From contig JAFUAB010000039.1 of NCBI GenBank assembly GCA_017460885.1, positions 1-64,000 of the forward strand: a stretch of DNA of 64,000 nt. The letters run 5' to 3'. Under the pieces are notes generated by a model. The model was not told the origin of the DNA, searched no databases, and saw only the letters and a list, made by a program, of their open reading frames with translations. Both the position numbers and the translations under genes were made by a program. Source of the stretch: Lachnospiraceae bacterium. GTDB lineage: Bacteria > Bacillota > Clostridia > Lachnospirales > Lachnospiraceae. The first letter of the stretch is position 1. Each line of letters opens with the position of its first letter. Below, in pieces: positions 56,762 through 63,923 of this stretch.

Positions 56762-57193
56762 TTAGATGCCAAGGCCCATATCTTCGAGAGCACCAGCGAC
56801 TTCATCCATGTCATCATACGTACCCTCAGTCTCATATTTATCTTTACTCCATATCTCTATCCGGTTTCCCATCCCCAAAAGAACGGCTTCTCTGGTCAGA
56901 CCGGAGTATTCCCGCAGATTTGTCGGTATCAGCACTCTCCCCTGCGAATCAGCTTCAATATCAGCCGCGCCGCCCAGGAAGTGCCTTACCAGCTTTCTGG
57001 CATTTTTGTTGGTGACCGGAAGCTCGCGAAGCTTGGATTCAAACTCTTCCCAATCCTCTGTCGCGTAAGCCATAAGGCAACCGTCGAGCCCCTTGGTAAG
57101 TACAAAGGTGTCTCCCAACGAAGCTCTGAGCTTGGACGGAATGATGATCCTGCCCTTGGAATCTATGGAATGGGAGTACTCTCCTCTGAACAT
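56762..57193 (-). CDS. mraZ: Transcriptional regulator MraZ
   Basis: MraZ (143 residues), an AbrB-like double-domain regulator that binds repeats upstream of its own operon. The two DXXXR-type motifs are seen as SIDSKGRIIIPSKLR and EADSQGRVLIPTNLREY. It is the first gene of the dcw operon. Four or five GTGG-type repeats directly upstream (57201-57247) and a near-consensus promoter support autoregulation. Confidence 0.96.
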   Translation of the reverse strand: MFRGEYSHSIDSKGRIIIPSKLRASLGDTFVLTKGLDGCLMAYATEDWEEFESKLRELPVTNKNARKLVRHFLGGAADIEADSQGRVLIPTNLREYSGLTREAVLLGMGNRIEIWSKDKYETEGTYDDMDEVAGALEDMGLGI

Positions 57194-57200
57194 TGATTTT

Positions 57201-57247
57201 CACCACTTTATGGCACTTTTCACCACATTTCTACCACCAACATCCAC
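57201..57247 (-). promoter_or_regulatory. MraZ-box-like repeats
   Basis: On the minus strand GTGGTG or close variants recur at 57201-57206, 57221-57226 and 57232-57238, with weaker copies at 57212-57216 and 57244-57247, about 10-11 bases apart. This helical periodicity between promoter and mraZ start matches the GTGG-containing repeats known as MraZ targets. Confidence 0.7.
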
Positions 57248-57276
57248 ATTATACGTCCATATTAACCATATTGCAA
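57248..57276 (-). promoter_or_regulatory. Promoter of the dcw operon
   Basis: On the minus strand TTGCAA (57271-57276) and TATAAT (57248-57253) are exactly 17 bases apart. The start site would fall just upstream of the MraZ-box repeats. Confidence 0.82.
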
Positions 57277-57326
57277 GGTTTTTTTAGAGCAGATGCTGTT
57301 ATTAAGGGGTGTGAAATGATACAATT

Positions 57327-57389
57327 GGGCGTAGAAATACATCCATGTATTTCTGGACACGCCCTGTCTCATCCATGAGACTTGGGCGT
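57327..57389 (+). promoter_or_regulatory. Leader with two mutually exclusive hairpins
   Basis: GGGCGT (57327-57332), hairpin AGAAATACAT-CC-ATGTATTTCT (57333-57354), ACGCCC (57359-57364), hairpin GTCTCAT-CC-ATGAGAC (57366-57381) and a second GGGCGT (57384-57389). The single ACGCCC can pair with either GGGCGT, each time enclosing one hairpin. The flanking TTGGGCGTAGAA is directly repeated. It lies 20 bases before the AGGAGG of the small-peptide gene and could regulate it. A pair of dispersed palindromic repeats is the alternative. Confidence 0.65.
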
Positions 57390-57421
57390 AGAACAACAAA
57401 AATCACAGGAGGTAAATTTTT

Positions 57422-57646
57422 ATGGATCCCAAAATGGCTGAAAAAGCACAGGAAATAGTCACTAAGATTCAGAACGATCCCGCTCTGCTCAAGGAATTCG
57501 AGGCTGCTCCCGCCAAGACCATCGAAAAGGTGGCAGGCATCAACATTCCCGGCTTCCTGGAACCCAAGATCGAACAGATCGTAAAGGAACAGATGAAGAA
57601 CGGCGGAAATACCGATCCGATGGATATAATCAAAAAGTTTCTTTAG
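57422..57646 (+). CDS. Small lysine-rich leader-like peptide
   Basis: A 74-residue helical peptide with no signal peptide: MDPKMAEKAQEIVTKIQ at the start, then DPALLKEF and TIEKVAGINIPGFLEPKIE, ending GGNTDPMDIIKKFL. It has 11 Lys. The DP-x-LL-x-x-F...IEK...GI-x-(I/L)P pattern recalls small Clostridial proteins and, loosely, Nif11-type leader peptides; this placement is tentative. AGGAGG lies nine bases before the ATG. It is one of two plus-strand genes in the window, 19 bases ahead of a FliB-family gene, so it could be that enzyme's substrate or partner (inference). Confidence 0.75.
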   Translation: MDPKMAEKAQEIVTKIQNDPALLKEFEAAPAKTIEKVAGINIPGFLEPKIEQIVKEQMKNGGNTDPMDIIKKFL

Positions 57647-57665
57647 GAAACGCCGAAGGATAAGA

Positions 57666-58823
57666 ATGGAAATCAGAGAAATATCCATATTTAAAGAGTT
57701 CAGGTGTCAGGGTGAGAATTGCCCTGACACTTGTTGTAAAGGCTGGATCATTCCTTTGACGCGGGAGGATCGAAAGAGGTTTTTATCAGCAGGGGGATTT
57801 TTCAGATTCCGTTTTGCCGCGGCCATGGTCGGACGAAGATTCGGGGATTTTAACTCCTCGTGTAAATACTGCCCTTTTCTAAACATCCGGGGATTATGCT
57901 CTATCCAATTGAAATACGGCCACGGATTCATACCGGAAACATGCCGTTCATATCCCCGTTCATACAGAAACTATGGAGTCTTCGAGGAAAGATATGTGGA
58001 TCTTTCCTGCATTTGCGTCGCCGGTCTGTTCATAAAGAACTATCGGGATCTGAAACTTATCTCCTACGAGAGTACGGCTGAGGGAGATCTGTACAGTACC
58101 AATGATGATACCGGATACCTTAAAGACCTGACTGACACAAGATCGCTGTTCATAAAAGCTCTGTATGAATCCGAACCGCAGGGATACGGATGTCTCGCAT
58201 ATGTATTAAAGGCCATTGACGATTATGCTTCCGAGGCCCAGGACGCTTTTATCCACGGACACGAGGATCATTTGAGAACATCGCCGTTTGTCCTCAGTCC
58301 GTATTCCGAAACAGCATTTCCCGGATGCCCCGCGAAACCGGATCTAACCGGTTCAAAGACAGGCGCAGTCTTTCCTCTCCCCGCCTCAGCCGTTAATTTT
58401 CTGATGAATACGGCTCTGGTCAGTGAGTATCTGAAATACGGCAGTCCCTACATATACGGAATCTTCAGGATTTACACGGATTATCCCTCACACAGGATAT
58501 CCGCAGCCAGACTTAATAAGATATATGAAGAATATACAAAAAAATACCCGGACTATGCCGGGTACTATGCCGCCTATTACGTCTATTATCTGTATAAATT
58601 CTTTTTAAACTGTTATGAGGATTACAGTTTTACGAAAAACATCCGAATGGGACTTATACATCTCGGAATGGTATTTTTCCTGCATTCCATCTATTTTGAC
58701 AAAAACGGCGAACTTCCCCTCTCCGAGTTCACCCATATAATGTCCGCTTACAACAGGAGGGCATATTTCAATTACAAAAATCTGGACAGGATGTATGAGG
58801 TTTTTGTAGCGGATTTCTTTTAA
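57666..58823 (+). CDS. FliB-family (flagellin lysine-N-methylase-like) protein
   Basis: A 385-residue protein with the N-terminal Cys pattern of the FliB/YkgJ group: Cys14, 19, 23 and 24 (CQGENCPDTCCKGW), then Cys66, 69, 78 and 93 (CKYCP, GLC, ETCRSYPR) and Cys115 and 117. FliB proteins methylate lysines on flagellin and bind a metal centre, reportedly an Fe-S cluster. The C-terminal 250 residues are Tyr-rich and match the family only in general shape. No flagellar gene is nearby. A lysine-rich peptide gene lies 19 bases upstream in the same operon. Confidence 0.78.
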   Translation: MEIREISIFKEFRCQGENCPDTCCKGWIIPLTREDRKRFLSAGGFFRFRFAAAMVGRRFGDFNSSCKYCPFLNIRGLCSIQLKYGHGFIPETCRSYPRSYRNYGVFEERYVDLSCICVAGLFIKNYRDLKLISYESTAEGDLYSTNDDTGYLKDLTDTRSLFIKALYESEPQGYGCLAYVLKAIDDYASEAQDAFIHGHEDHLRTSPFVLSPYSETAFPGCPAKPDLTGSKTGAVFPLPASAVNFLMNTALVSEYLKYGSPYIYGIFRIYTDYPSHRISAARLNKIYEEYTKKYPDYAGYYAAYYVYYLYKFFLNCYEDYSFTKNIRMGLIHLGMVFFLHSIYFDKNGELPLSEFTHIMSAYNRRAYFNYKNLDRMYEVFVADFF

Positions 58824-58841
58824 ACTCCAATATTTGGCCCG

Positions 58842-58862
58842 CGCAGATCACCCTGCGGCTTT
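58842..58862 (+). terminator. Weak terminator after the FliB-like gene
   Basis: CGCAG-ATCACC-CTGCG is followed by GCTTTAGG. The stem is short and the T-run is only three bases, so termination here is uncertain. Confidence 0.3.
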
Positions 58863-59018
58863 AGGAACTGTAGCGAATCAATTTAGTCATTTCGCTTGTC
58901 TGCTTTCCCGATATCTGCATCAGAAAGCCTCGCCATAGCCCGCTATGGCTGCGTTTTCTTCTTTGTTATCGAAAAAGCATCCTGCGTGAAATGCCTAAGT
59001 AATTCTGCTACAGTTCCT
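58863..59018. mobile_element. MITE-like element, 156 bp
   Basis: Terminal inverted repeats AGGAACTGTAGC (58863-58874) and GCTACAGTTCCT (59007-59018) match over 12 bases. Sub-terminal arms also pair imperfectly (GAATCAATTTAGTCATTTCGC against the complement of GCGTGAAATGCCTAAGTAATT). The centre holds a perfect GCCATAGC-CC-GCTATGGC hairpin (58932-58949). It has no coding capacity. Its right end overlaps the last codons of lgt and supplies the TAG stop. A TA dinucleotide next to each end may be the target duplication. This fits a non-autonomous transposable repeat. Confidence 0.72.
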
Positions 59019-59877
59019 TATCTTTTCCTGCAGAAAGCAACACATTCATAACGATCGCTGCCAGAATGATAACCATGCACACCATCTGTGAAGCAGCGAT
59101 ATGAGTATTCCACAGGTACAGCACGTCAGTGCGTATGGCCTCTATCCAGAATCTGCCGATCCCATATCCTATCATATAGAAGCTGAGCACCTGTCCGCTG
59201 AACTTCTTGTGTTTAGTCCATAGGATCAATAAACACATAAGTCCGAGATTCCACAGGCTTTCATACAAAAATGTCGGATGAACCTGGATGTAATTGACGC
59301 TCTCGCTCATATGTGAGGCTATGGATTCGGAAATGTCGGAGGCCCTTACCATTTCCACCGGCAGACGCATCGCCAGCAGATTATCCGTATACTCGCCGAA
59401 AACCTCACGGTTGGTAAAATTGCCCCATCTGCCGATGGCCTGTCCGAGCGCAATACCCGGAACCACGGTGTCACACATGTCAAGTGACCTGATCCTGGCC
59501 CGGAAGCAGTAAATAAAAAGAACCGCAAAGCCGACGATCAGTCCGCCATATATGGCCAGGCCGCCGTTTCTGATGTTAAAAACCTCCAGCGGATGCTCCT
59601 TATACTCATCCCATCGGAATATCACATAGTATATGCGCGCTCCGACTACTCCAAGTATGATGGACCAGAAAATGAAATCCCAGACATTGTCCGACTTAAG
59701 CCCGTTATGCGGTGCCATTTTGGATGCCAGCGTTATACCGGCCAGCATACCAACGGCTATGATCACCCCGTAAAGCGCAATCGTAAATCCAAATACATCA
59801 AATGATTTGGGCACATTTCTTAAATATATTCCAAGATTCGGAAAGGCAATGTCCATCAGCCCCATTATGTCAGGCAT
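59008..59877 (-). CDS. lgt: Prolipoprotein diacylglyceryl transferase
   Basis: Lgt (289 residues), which adds diacylglycerol to the lipobox Cys of prolipoproteins, such as those at 254-1039, 10254-10862 and 38011-39615. About seven TMs. The signature is GRWGNFTNREVFGEY, and HPTFLYESLWN is the catalytic-region motif. GGGAGG precedes the ATG. The last codons and the stop lie inside the terminal repeat of a MITE-like element, so the natural C-terminus may have been changed by a few residues. Confidence 0.96.
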   Translation of the reverse strand: MPDIMGLMDIAFPNLGIYLRNVPKSFDVFGFTIALYGVIIAVGMLAGITLASKMAPHNGLKSDNVWDFIFWSIILGVVGARIYYVIFRWDEYKEHPLEVFNIRNGGLAIYGGLIVGFAVLFIYCFRARIRSLDMCDTVVPGIALGQAIGRWGNFTNREVFGEYTDNLLAMRLPVEMVRASDISESIASHMSESVNYIQVHPTFLYESLWNLGLMCLLILWTKHKKFSGQVLSFYMIGYGIGRFWIEAIRTDVLYLWNTHIAASQMVCMVIILAAIVMNVLLSAGKDKEL

Positions 59878-59892
59878 CCCGGTTCCTCCCCA

Positions 59893-60993
59893 TTACACGT
59901 TAAAGCGGAAAAGGATCACATCGCCGTCCTTCACCACATAATCCTTGCCTTCCATGCCGACCTTGGCATTCTCACGGGCTGCCGCCAGGGATCCGTATTC
60001 AAGCAGATCCTTGTAATTGACCACCTCTGCCTTGATAAACCCACGCTCAAAGTCAGTGTGTATCTTACCGGCTGCCTGCGGAGCCTTGGTTCCCTTCCTG
60101 ATAGTCCAGGCACGACATTCGTCCTCGCCTGCGGTCAGGAAACTCATGAGACCGAGCAGATCATAGCTTGCCGCTATCAGCTTGTCCAGGCCGGATTCGC
60201 TGAGTCCCAGATCCTCTAAGAACATGGCTCTCTCATCATCATCGAGTTCGCTGATCTCCTGCTCTATCTGAGCGCAGATCACGAATACCCTGCTGCCCTC
60301 CTCTGCGGCATATTTACGAACGGCCGCCACGTGAGGATTGGACGCTCCGTCGTCTCCGAGGTCATCCTCGGCAACATTGGCCGCATAGATGACGGGCTTT
60401 GCAGTAAGCAGGTTGTATTCACTGAATGCGGAGATCAGGTCATCATCCTCGGGCACCTCGAATGATGCCGCACGGTTTCCTCCCTCCAGATGCTCCTTAA
60501 GCGACATCAGCATATCATATTCCTTGCCTGCTGCCTTGTCCATCTTAGCGGTACGGGCAACCTTGGCGATACGCCTCTCAAGTACTTCGAGGTCGGCAAA
60601 AATGAGCTCCAGGTTGATTGTCTCTATGTCCCTGAGCGGGTCTATCGATCCGTCCACATGCACAATATTGGAGTCCTCAAAGCACCTTACCACGTGCACT
60701 ATAGCGTCAACCTCCCGGATGTTTGCCAAGAACTGGTTACCGAGGCCCTCACCCTGTGACGCTCCCTTTACGAGTCCCGCTATGTCCACGAACTCTATCG
60801 TAGCATGCGTCACCTTTTTGGAATGGTAAAGTTCGCCCAGCTTCTCTATCCTTTCATCCGGAACAGGCACTACACCGATATTCGGATCTATGGTACAGAA
60901 CGGATAGTTAGCGGATTCCGCTCCAGCCTTTGTCAGTGAATTAAAAAGTGTGGACTTGCCCACGTTGGGGAGCCCGACGATTCCTAGTTTCAT
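59893..60993 (-). CDS. ychF: Redox-regulated OBG-type GTPase/ATPase YchF
   Basis: YchF (366 residues), a ribosome-associated Obg-family P-loop protein that prefers ATP. G1 is GLPNVGKST, G3 is DIAGLVKGASQGEGLG, the NxxE-type G4 appears as NVAEDD, and the C-terminal TGS/YchF domain (FLTAGEDECRAWTIRKGTKAPQAAGKIH; DFERGFIKAEVV) is complete. AGAGGAAG precedes the ATG. It ends 15 bases before lgt. Its 5' flank borders the integrative element. Confidence 0.97.
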   Translation of the reverse strand: MKLGIVGLPNVGKSTLFNSLTKAGAESANYPFCTIDPNIGVVPVPDERIEKLGELYHSKKVTHATIEFVDIAGLVKGASQGEGLGNQFLANIREVDAIVHVVRCFEDSNIVHVDGSIDPLRDIETINLELIFADLEVLERRIAKVARTAKMDKAAGKEYDMLMSLKEHLEGGNRAASFEVPEDDDLISAFSEYNLLTAKPVIYAANVAEDDLGDDGASNPHVAAVRKYAAEEGSRVFVICAQIEQEISELDDDERAMFLEDLGLSESGLDKLIAASYDLLGLMSFLTAGEDECRAWTIRKGTKAPQAAGKIHTDFERGFIKAEVVNYKDLLEYGSLAAARENAKVGMEGKDYVVKDGDVILFRFNV

Positions 60994-61048
60994 ACTTCCT
61001 CTACATCTCCTTTATTTTCAAGTGTTTCCGGACTTTGGCTCAGCGTTT

Positions 61049-61216
61049 TACGCCATTTTTTACGCCATCTGCTATCAACTTATATCGGCTTTTAATGACT
61101 TATATAAGGAACTTACACAGTCTTACGCCATTTACGCCATCGTCCTGACTATTATTTCTGTTTGGACATTTGCTCTGCACAAGTCTGTGGCATTTTACGC
61201 CATTTTTCTACGCCAT
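61049..61216. repeat. Six TACGCCAT repeats in three pairs
   Basis: TACGCCAT occurs at 61049, 61061, 61124, 61133, 61196 and 61209, all in the same orientation, as three pairs with 9-13 bases between starts and about 75 bases between pairs. The last copy lies in the final codons of the integrase. Their place between the integrase and the host gene fits arm-type integrase-binding sites of an attachment region. Confidence 0.72.
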
Positions 61217-62338
61217 CTTAATGGAGTATTCTTCAAACTTATGCATCTCTTTGGTTTTTTCCTCATCTGTTACATGCACATACAGGTTCATCGTAATATT
61301 GATACTTGAATGTCCGAGGATCTGCTGAAGCGTCTTCGGACGCATCCCCGCTTCGATACACCTTGTTGCAAAGGTATGTCTGAGCGTATGCATTGAAAAG
61401 TTCTGGATCGCTGCTTTCTTCGTCAGTTTTGCGATATGTACGTCATAAGTCGAGTTCTTTGTAGGCATCCCTTTCCTATTGATAAAAACAAATTCCTTGA
61501 ACTCCTCCTGCACATATCTTCCCCCATCAGCCTGCTTCTTCATTTCAAGAAGCATATCCCGGTTTGCTTTCGTGAGAGGAATCTCCCGAAATCCATGCTT
61601 GGTCTTCGGCGGACCCACGCGCCACTCCCCGGTCGTATATCTGTACTCCATGGATCTTCTGATAGAGATAAGATTCTTCTCAAAATCTATATCCTCCCAT
61701 TTAAGGCCCACCATTTCCCCGGTGCGCACTCCGGTCTGGAGAATGAAGAAATACTGGGGATAATTGCTGGAATACCTTGCTTCCTCCATGAATTTCTCCT
61801 GTTCATCAACCGTAAGCACCTTGGTATTCTTCTCGACAGGCTTGGGAAGTTTTACCGATTTTGTTACAGGATTCTTAAGAATGATCGCATTTTCAACCGC
61901 TGAATCAAACAAATTGTAGAGTGTTATCAGCGTTTGATAAATGGTTGATCCCGCATAATCAGCCTCCATCGCATTGAGTATCTTCTGACAGTGCATCGGC
62001 TTCACATCAGTCATAAGCATCTTGCCTATGTGCTTTTTAACGTTCTGCCTGTATCTTTCCCGATAATTGCGTGCAGTGTTATATCTTACGGTCTTGTCCT
62101 TGATATTTACGATCCAGAACTCAAACCAGGCATCCACCGTCATTCCGACAGATACGCCCACGCTGCCGTTTTCATCGTTCAATTTAGCCTCTGCCAGCCA
62201 TTTCCTCGCATCCTGAAGCATAGGGAAATACTTTTCAATCCTTTTCCCGCTGGATGTAACAAATCTAGCTGAGTATCTACCATCCTTTCTCTGGGATATT
62301 CCTGCTCCCAGCTCTTTGCCCTTTAAATTCTTGCCCAT
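61208..62338 (-). CDS. Tyrosine integrase of a Tn916-like element
   Basis: A 376-residue tyrosine recombinase. The N-terminal arm-binding domain (about residues 12-50) is followed by a SAM-like core-binding domain (about 65-170) and the catalytic domain. Catalytic residues are Arg205 (TGVRTGE), His317 and Arg320 (HTLRHTFATR), His343 (LGHSS) and the nucleophile Tyr353 (NLYVH). It integrates and excises the element together with the Xis gene upstream. AGGAG precedes the ATG. Its promoter is at 62396-62424. Confidence 0.95.
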   Translation of the reverse strand: MGKNLKGKELGAGISQRKDGRYSARFVTSSGKRIEKYFPMLQDARKWLAEAKLNDENGSVGVSVGMTVDAWFEFWIVNIKDKTVRYNTARNYRERYRQNVKKHIGKMLMTDVKPMHCQKILNAMEADYAGSTIYQTLITLYNLFDSAVENAIILKNPVTKSVKLPKPVEKNTKVLTVDEQEKFMEEARYSSNYPQYFFILQTGVRTGEMVGLKWEDIDFEKNLISIRRSMEYRYTTGEWRVGPPKTKHGFREIPLTKANRDMLLEMKKQADGGRYVQEEFKEFVFINRKGMPTKNSTYDVHIAKLTKKAAIQNFSMHTLRHTFATRCIEAGMRPKTLQQILGHSSINITMNLYVHVTDEEKTKEMHKFEEYSIKMA

Positions 62339-62350
62339 TTCGCTGTACTC

Positions 62351-62377
62351 CTTTCTAAAAGAGAGAATTTAGAAAAG
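62351..62377 (-). promoter_or_regulatory. Leader hairpin over the integrase ribosome-binding site
   Basis: On the minus strand CTTTTCTAAA pairs with TTTAGAAAG (62351-62377). The second arm contains the beginning of GAAAGGAG, the integrase ribosome-binding site, so folding could limit integrase translation. Confidence 0.5.
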
Positions 62378-62395
62378 AGCCTAACACAACAGTTT

Positions 62396-62424
62396 ATCAT
62401 AACATAACAAACGCATTTTTTCAA
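62396..62424 (-). promoter_or_regulatory. Promoter of the integrase gene
   Basis: On the minus strand TTGAAA (62419-62424) and TATGAT (62396-62401) are exactly 17 bases apart, about 60 bases before the integrase start. The integrase can therefore be expressed separately from the excisionase. Confidence 0.72.
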
Positions 62425-62474
62425 TCACTCCGACCGTTTTTTTCGCGATTTTACGCAACTTTTACATGTTCCGT

Positions 62475-62708
62475 TCATATCTCCATTCGTCCTGCCAGGA
62501 ACTGTTCAAATTCCTTTCTTTTTACCAGTTTTTTTGCTCCAACATACAGTACAAAGCTGCACATGGGATTTCTGAGCATCTCATTGATCTTGTTCATGCC
62601 AATATTGGAGTATTCTGCCGCCTCCCTGATCGTCAGATTCAGTTTCTTCTCTATCGGCACATTGACTACATCTTTCTCATCCGAGGTTTCATCCACTATT
62701 ACACTCAA
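62475..62708 (-). CDS. Tn916-type excisionase
   Basis: A small Xis-type HTH protein (77 residues from the preferred start). The core LTIREAAEYSNIGMNKINEML, followed by LYVGAKKLVKRKEFEQFL, matches Tn916-family excisionases, which bend att DNA to direct the integrase toward excision. I prefer a TTG start at 62708, because GAGAGGAGG lies eight bases upstream. An in-frame ATG at 62741 would place this ribosome-binding site inside the gene. Confidence 0.82.
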   Translation of the reverse strand: MSVIVDETSDEKDVVNVPIEKKLNLTIREAAEYSNIGMNKINEMLRNPMCSFVLYVGAKKLVKRKEFEQFLAGRMEI

Positions 62709-62764
62709 AATGCATCGCCTCCTCTCGCTGTATTCATGCATTTGTTACGCGCTCTTTTCATAGG

Positions 62765-62820
62765 GTATCTGCGCTTCAAATGCCATCTGTCACATCAGAT
62801 AACCTTTGAACCGCAGATAC
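62765..62820. repeat. Long imperfect hairpin upstream of xis
   Basis: Nested arms GTATCTGCG/CGCAGATAC, TCAAA/TTTGA and ATCTG/CAGAT pair across 62765-62820 with small internal loops. No T-run follows on either strand, so it is more likely a regulatory RNA fold or protein-binding site than a terminator. Confidence 0.55.
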
Positions 62821-63131
62821 AGAAAAATTTAAGTTTTGCAGGTGGCTACTAAGGTAATTCGCCCACATTGGAATTGCACCACTTTATAAGCCCTCTCGGG
62901 AAGTATCATGATCACGAAGCAAGGTCATCGCCACACAAAGGAACCTATCCCTCTGGTTTCAAACAACAGTTCATCGCTCTCACGGATTATTTATAATCAA
63001 TGGTCTTCGCGCTGTTTCCGACGGGCTCGCCTGCTTCTCACGTCCTGCAATACCTGATATTCACTTGTCAAGGTTCAATCCCGGCACGGAGCCGGATTTG
63101 GATAAAACACTTGGGCTTTTGTCTGCCCTAA
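62821..63131 (-). other. Non-coding stretch between xis and the HTH gene
   Basis: About 310 bases without a supportable reading frame. A TTGACA lies on the minus strand near 63080 but has no matching -10 box. The base composition and several short inverted repeats suggest a transcribed, structured leader, but I cannot name a known RNA family. Confidence 0.4.
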
Positions 63132-63189
63132 AAACGCATAAGAGCACCCGGTACTGCTAAGAACCGCCATGTTGTAAAATTATGCGTTT
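63132..63189 (-). terminator. Terminator or attenuator after the HTH gene
   Basis: On the minus strand AAACGCATAA pairs with TTATGCGTTT across a 38-base loop and is followed by TTAGGG, giving five T residues in total. It lies about 50 bases beyond the HTH stop codon. The loop is long for a simple terminator and itself contains pairing bases. Confidence 0.5.
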
Positions 63190-63240
63190 TATGAGACCGA
63201 CAAAATAACGACAGAATATATCCCGGCACCCGACAATGTG

Positions 63241-63498
63241 TTAGTCCAGATCCTTAAAGAGATCTATCTTTCTTGTAATGAACTTCACCCATACGATCTG
63301 AGCCAGATCTTCAACGGGAATATCCTCCGGCTCCAAACCGAACCGGATCGCAGTGGTAATGATCACTGCCTTCACGTAATTCTGGTAATGGGCGACCACT
63401 TCGCCGAGTGCGCTACTGTCGCCGTTACATGCCTTTCTTATAACTTCGGCTTTCATGTTCTCATGATACTTTCCACCCTTCTGCTCATTCATCTTCAA
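63241..63498 (-). CDS. Tn916 Orf8-like helix-turn-helix protein
   Basis: An 85-residue protein resembling the small HTH protein encoded next to the sigma-like gene in Tn916-type elements (VIRKACNGDSSALGEVVAHYQNYV; DLAQIVWVKFITRKIDLFKDL). Such proteins are thought to regulate transfer and excision genes. It overlaps the end of the sigma-like gene by 14 bases, so the two are translationally coupled. Confidence 0.75.
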   Translation of the reverse strand: MKMNEQKGGKYHENMKAEVIRKACNGDSSALGEVVAHYQNYVKAVIITTAIRFGLEPEDIPVEDLAQIVWVKFITRKIDLFKDLD

Positions 63499-63922
63499 AA
63501 CCCTCCATCATGCTACGGAGTTCATCCAGCCCACGGCTCCTGTAATTTCTCACAAGTTGCTCATCAATTCCAAGCAGTTTCGCCACTACACGAACCGGAA
63601 TCCCCAATACGATAGTTCCTTCAATAGCCTCCTGCTGACGCTTACTGATCTTCCCAAGTGACTCGGCAAGTTTTTTGTTTTTCAACAAGAGCGGCGTACT
63701 TCCGAACAGAACCTCGATCAGTTCATCTTCTGAGAACGGATCATAGAACGCTGCGTCATCAATTTCCTCGGTCGTAAACTCCGGTTGTCTGATCATTCTT
63801 CTGGCACAGGATCGTACCTCGTTATACACCAGACCCTCCAGTATCTTTTTGATCCAGGAATCGAATCTTTCCGGTAAGCTGTTCTCCGTATAGCGCGGAG
63901 TATAATTCTCATCTTTTTTCAT
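63485..63922 (-). CDS. Tn916 Orf7-like sigma-70 family protein
   Basis: A 145-residue sigma-like protein. The N-terminal half (WIKKILEGLVYNEVRSCARR) resembles the Orf7 family. The C-terminal region 4 HTH (LGKISKRQQEAIEGTIVLG; PVRVVAKLLGIDEQLVRNYR) should contact -35 sequences. In Tn916 the equivalent protein is linked to control of conjugation genes. Its ribosome-binding site lies in the loop of a hairpin at 63924-63945. Confidence 0.82.
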   Translation of the reverse strand: MKKDENYTPRYTENSLPERFDSWIKKILEGLVYNEVRSCARRMIRQPEFTTEEIDDAAFYDPFSEDELIEVLFGSTPLLLKNKKLAESLGKISKRQQEAIEGTIVLGIPVRVVAKLLGIDEQLVRNYRSRGLDELRSMMEGFEDE

Positions 63923-63923
63923 T

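Noticed and set aside
57327-57389. Mini-ykkC (guanidine-II) riboswitch
   Set aside because: There are two hairpins, but the loops are CC within CATCCATG and lack the ACGR loop motif of that class.
57302-57688. A minus-strand reading frame across the peptide gene
   Set aside because: It spans the leader hairpins and is antisense to the peptide, which has a strong AGGAGG site; no motif supports it.
61049-61216. Possible CRISPR array
   Set aside because: The repeat is only 8 bases and is arranged in pairs with irregular spacing; there are no cas genes. Integrase arm sites explain it better.
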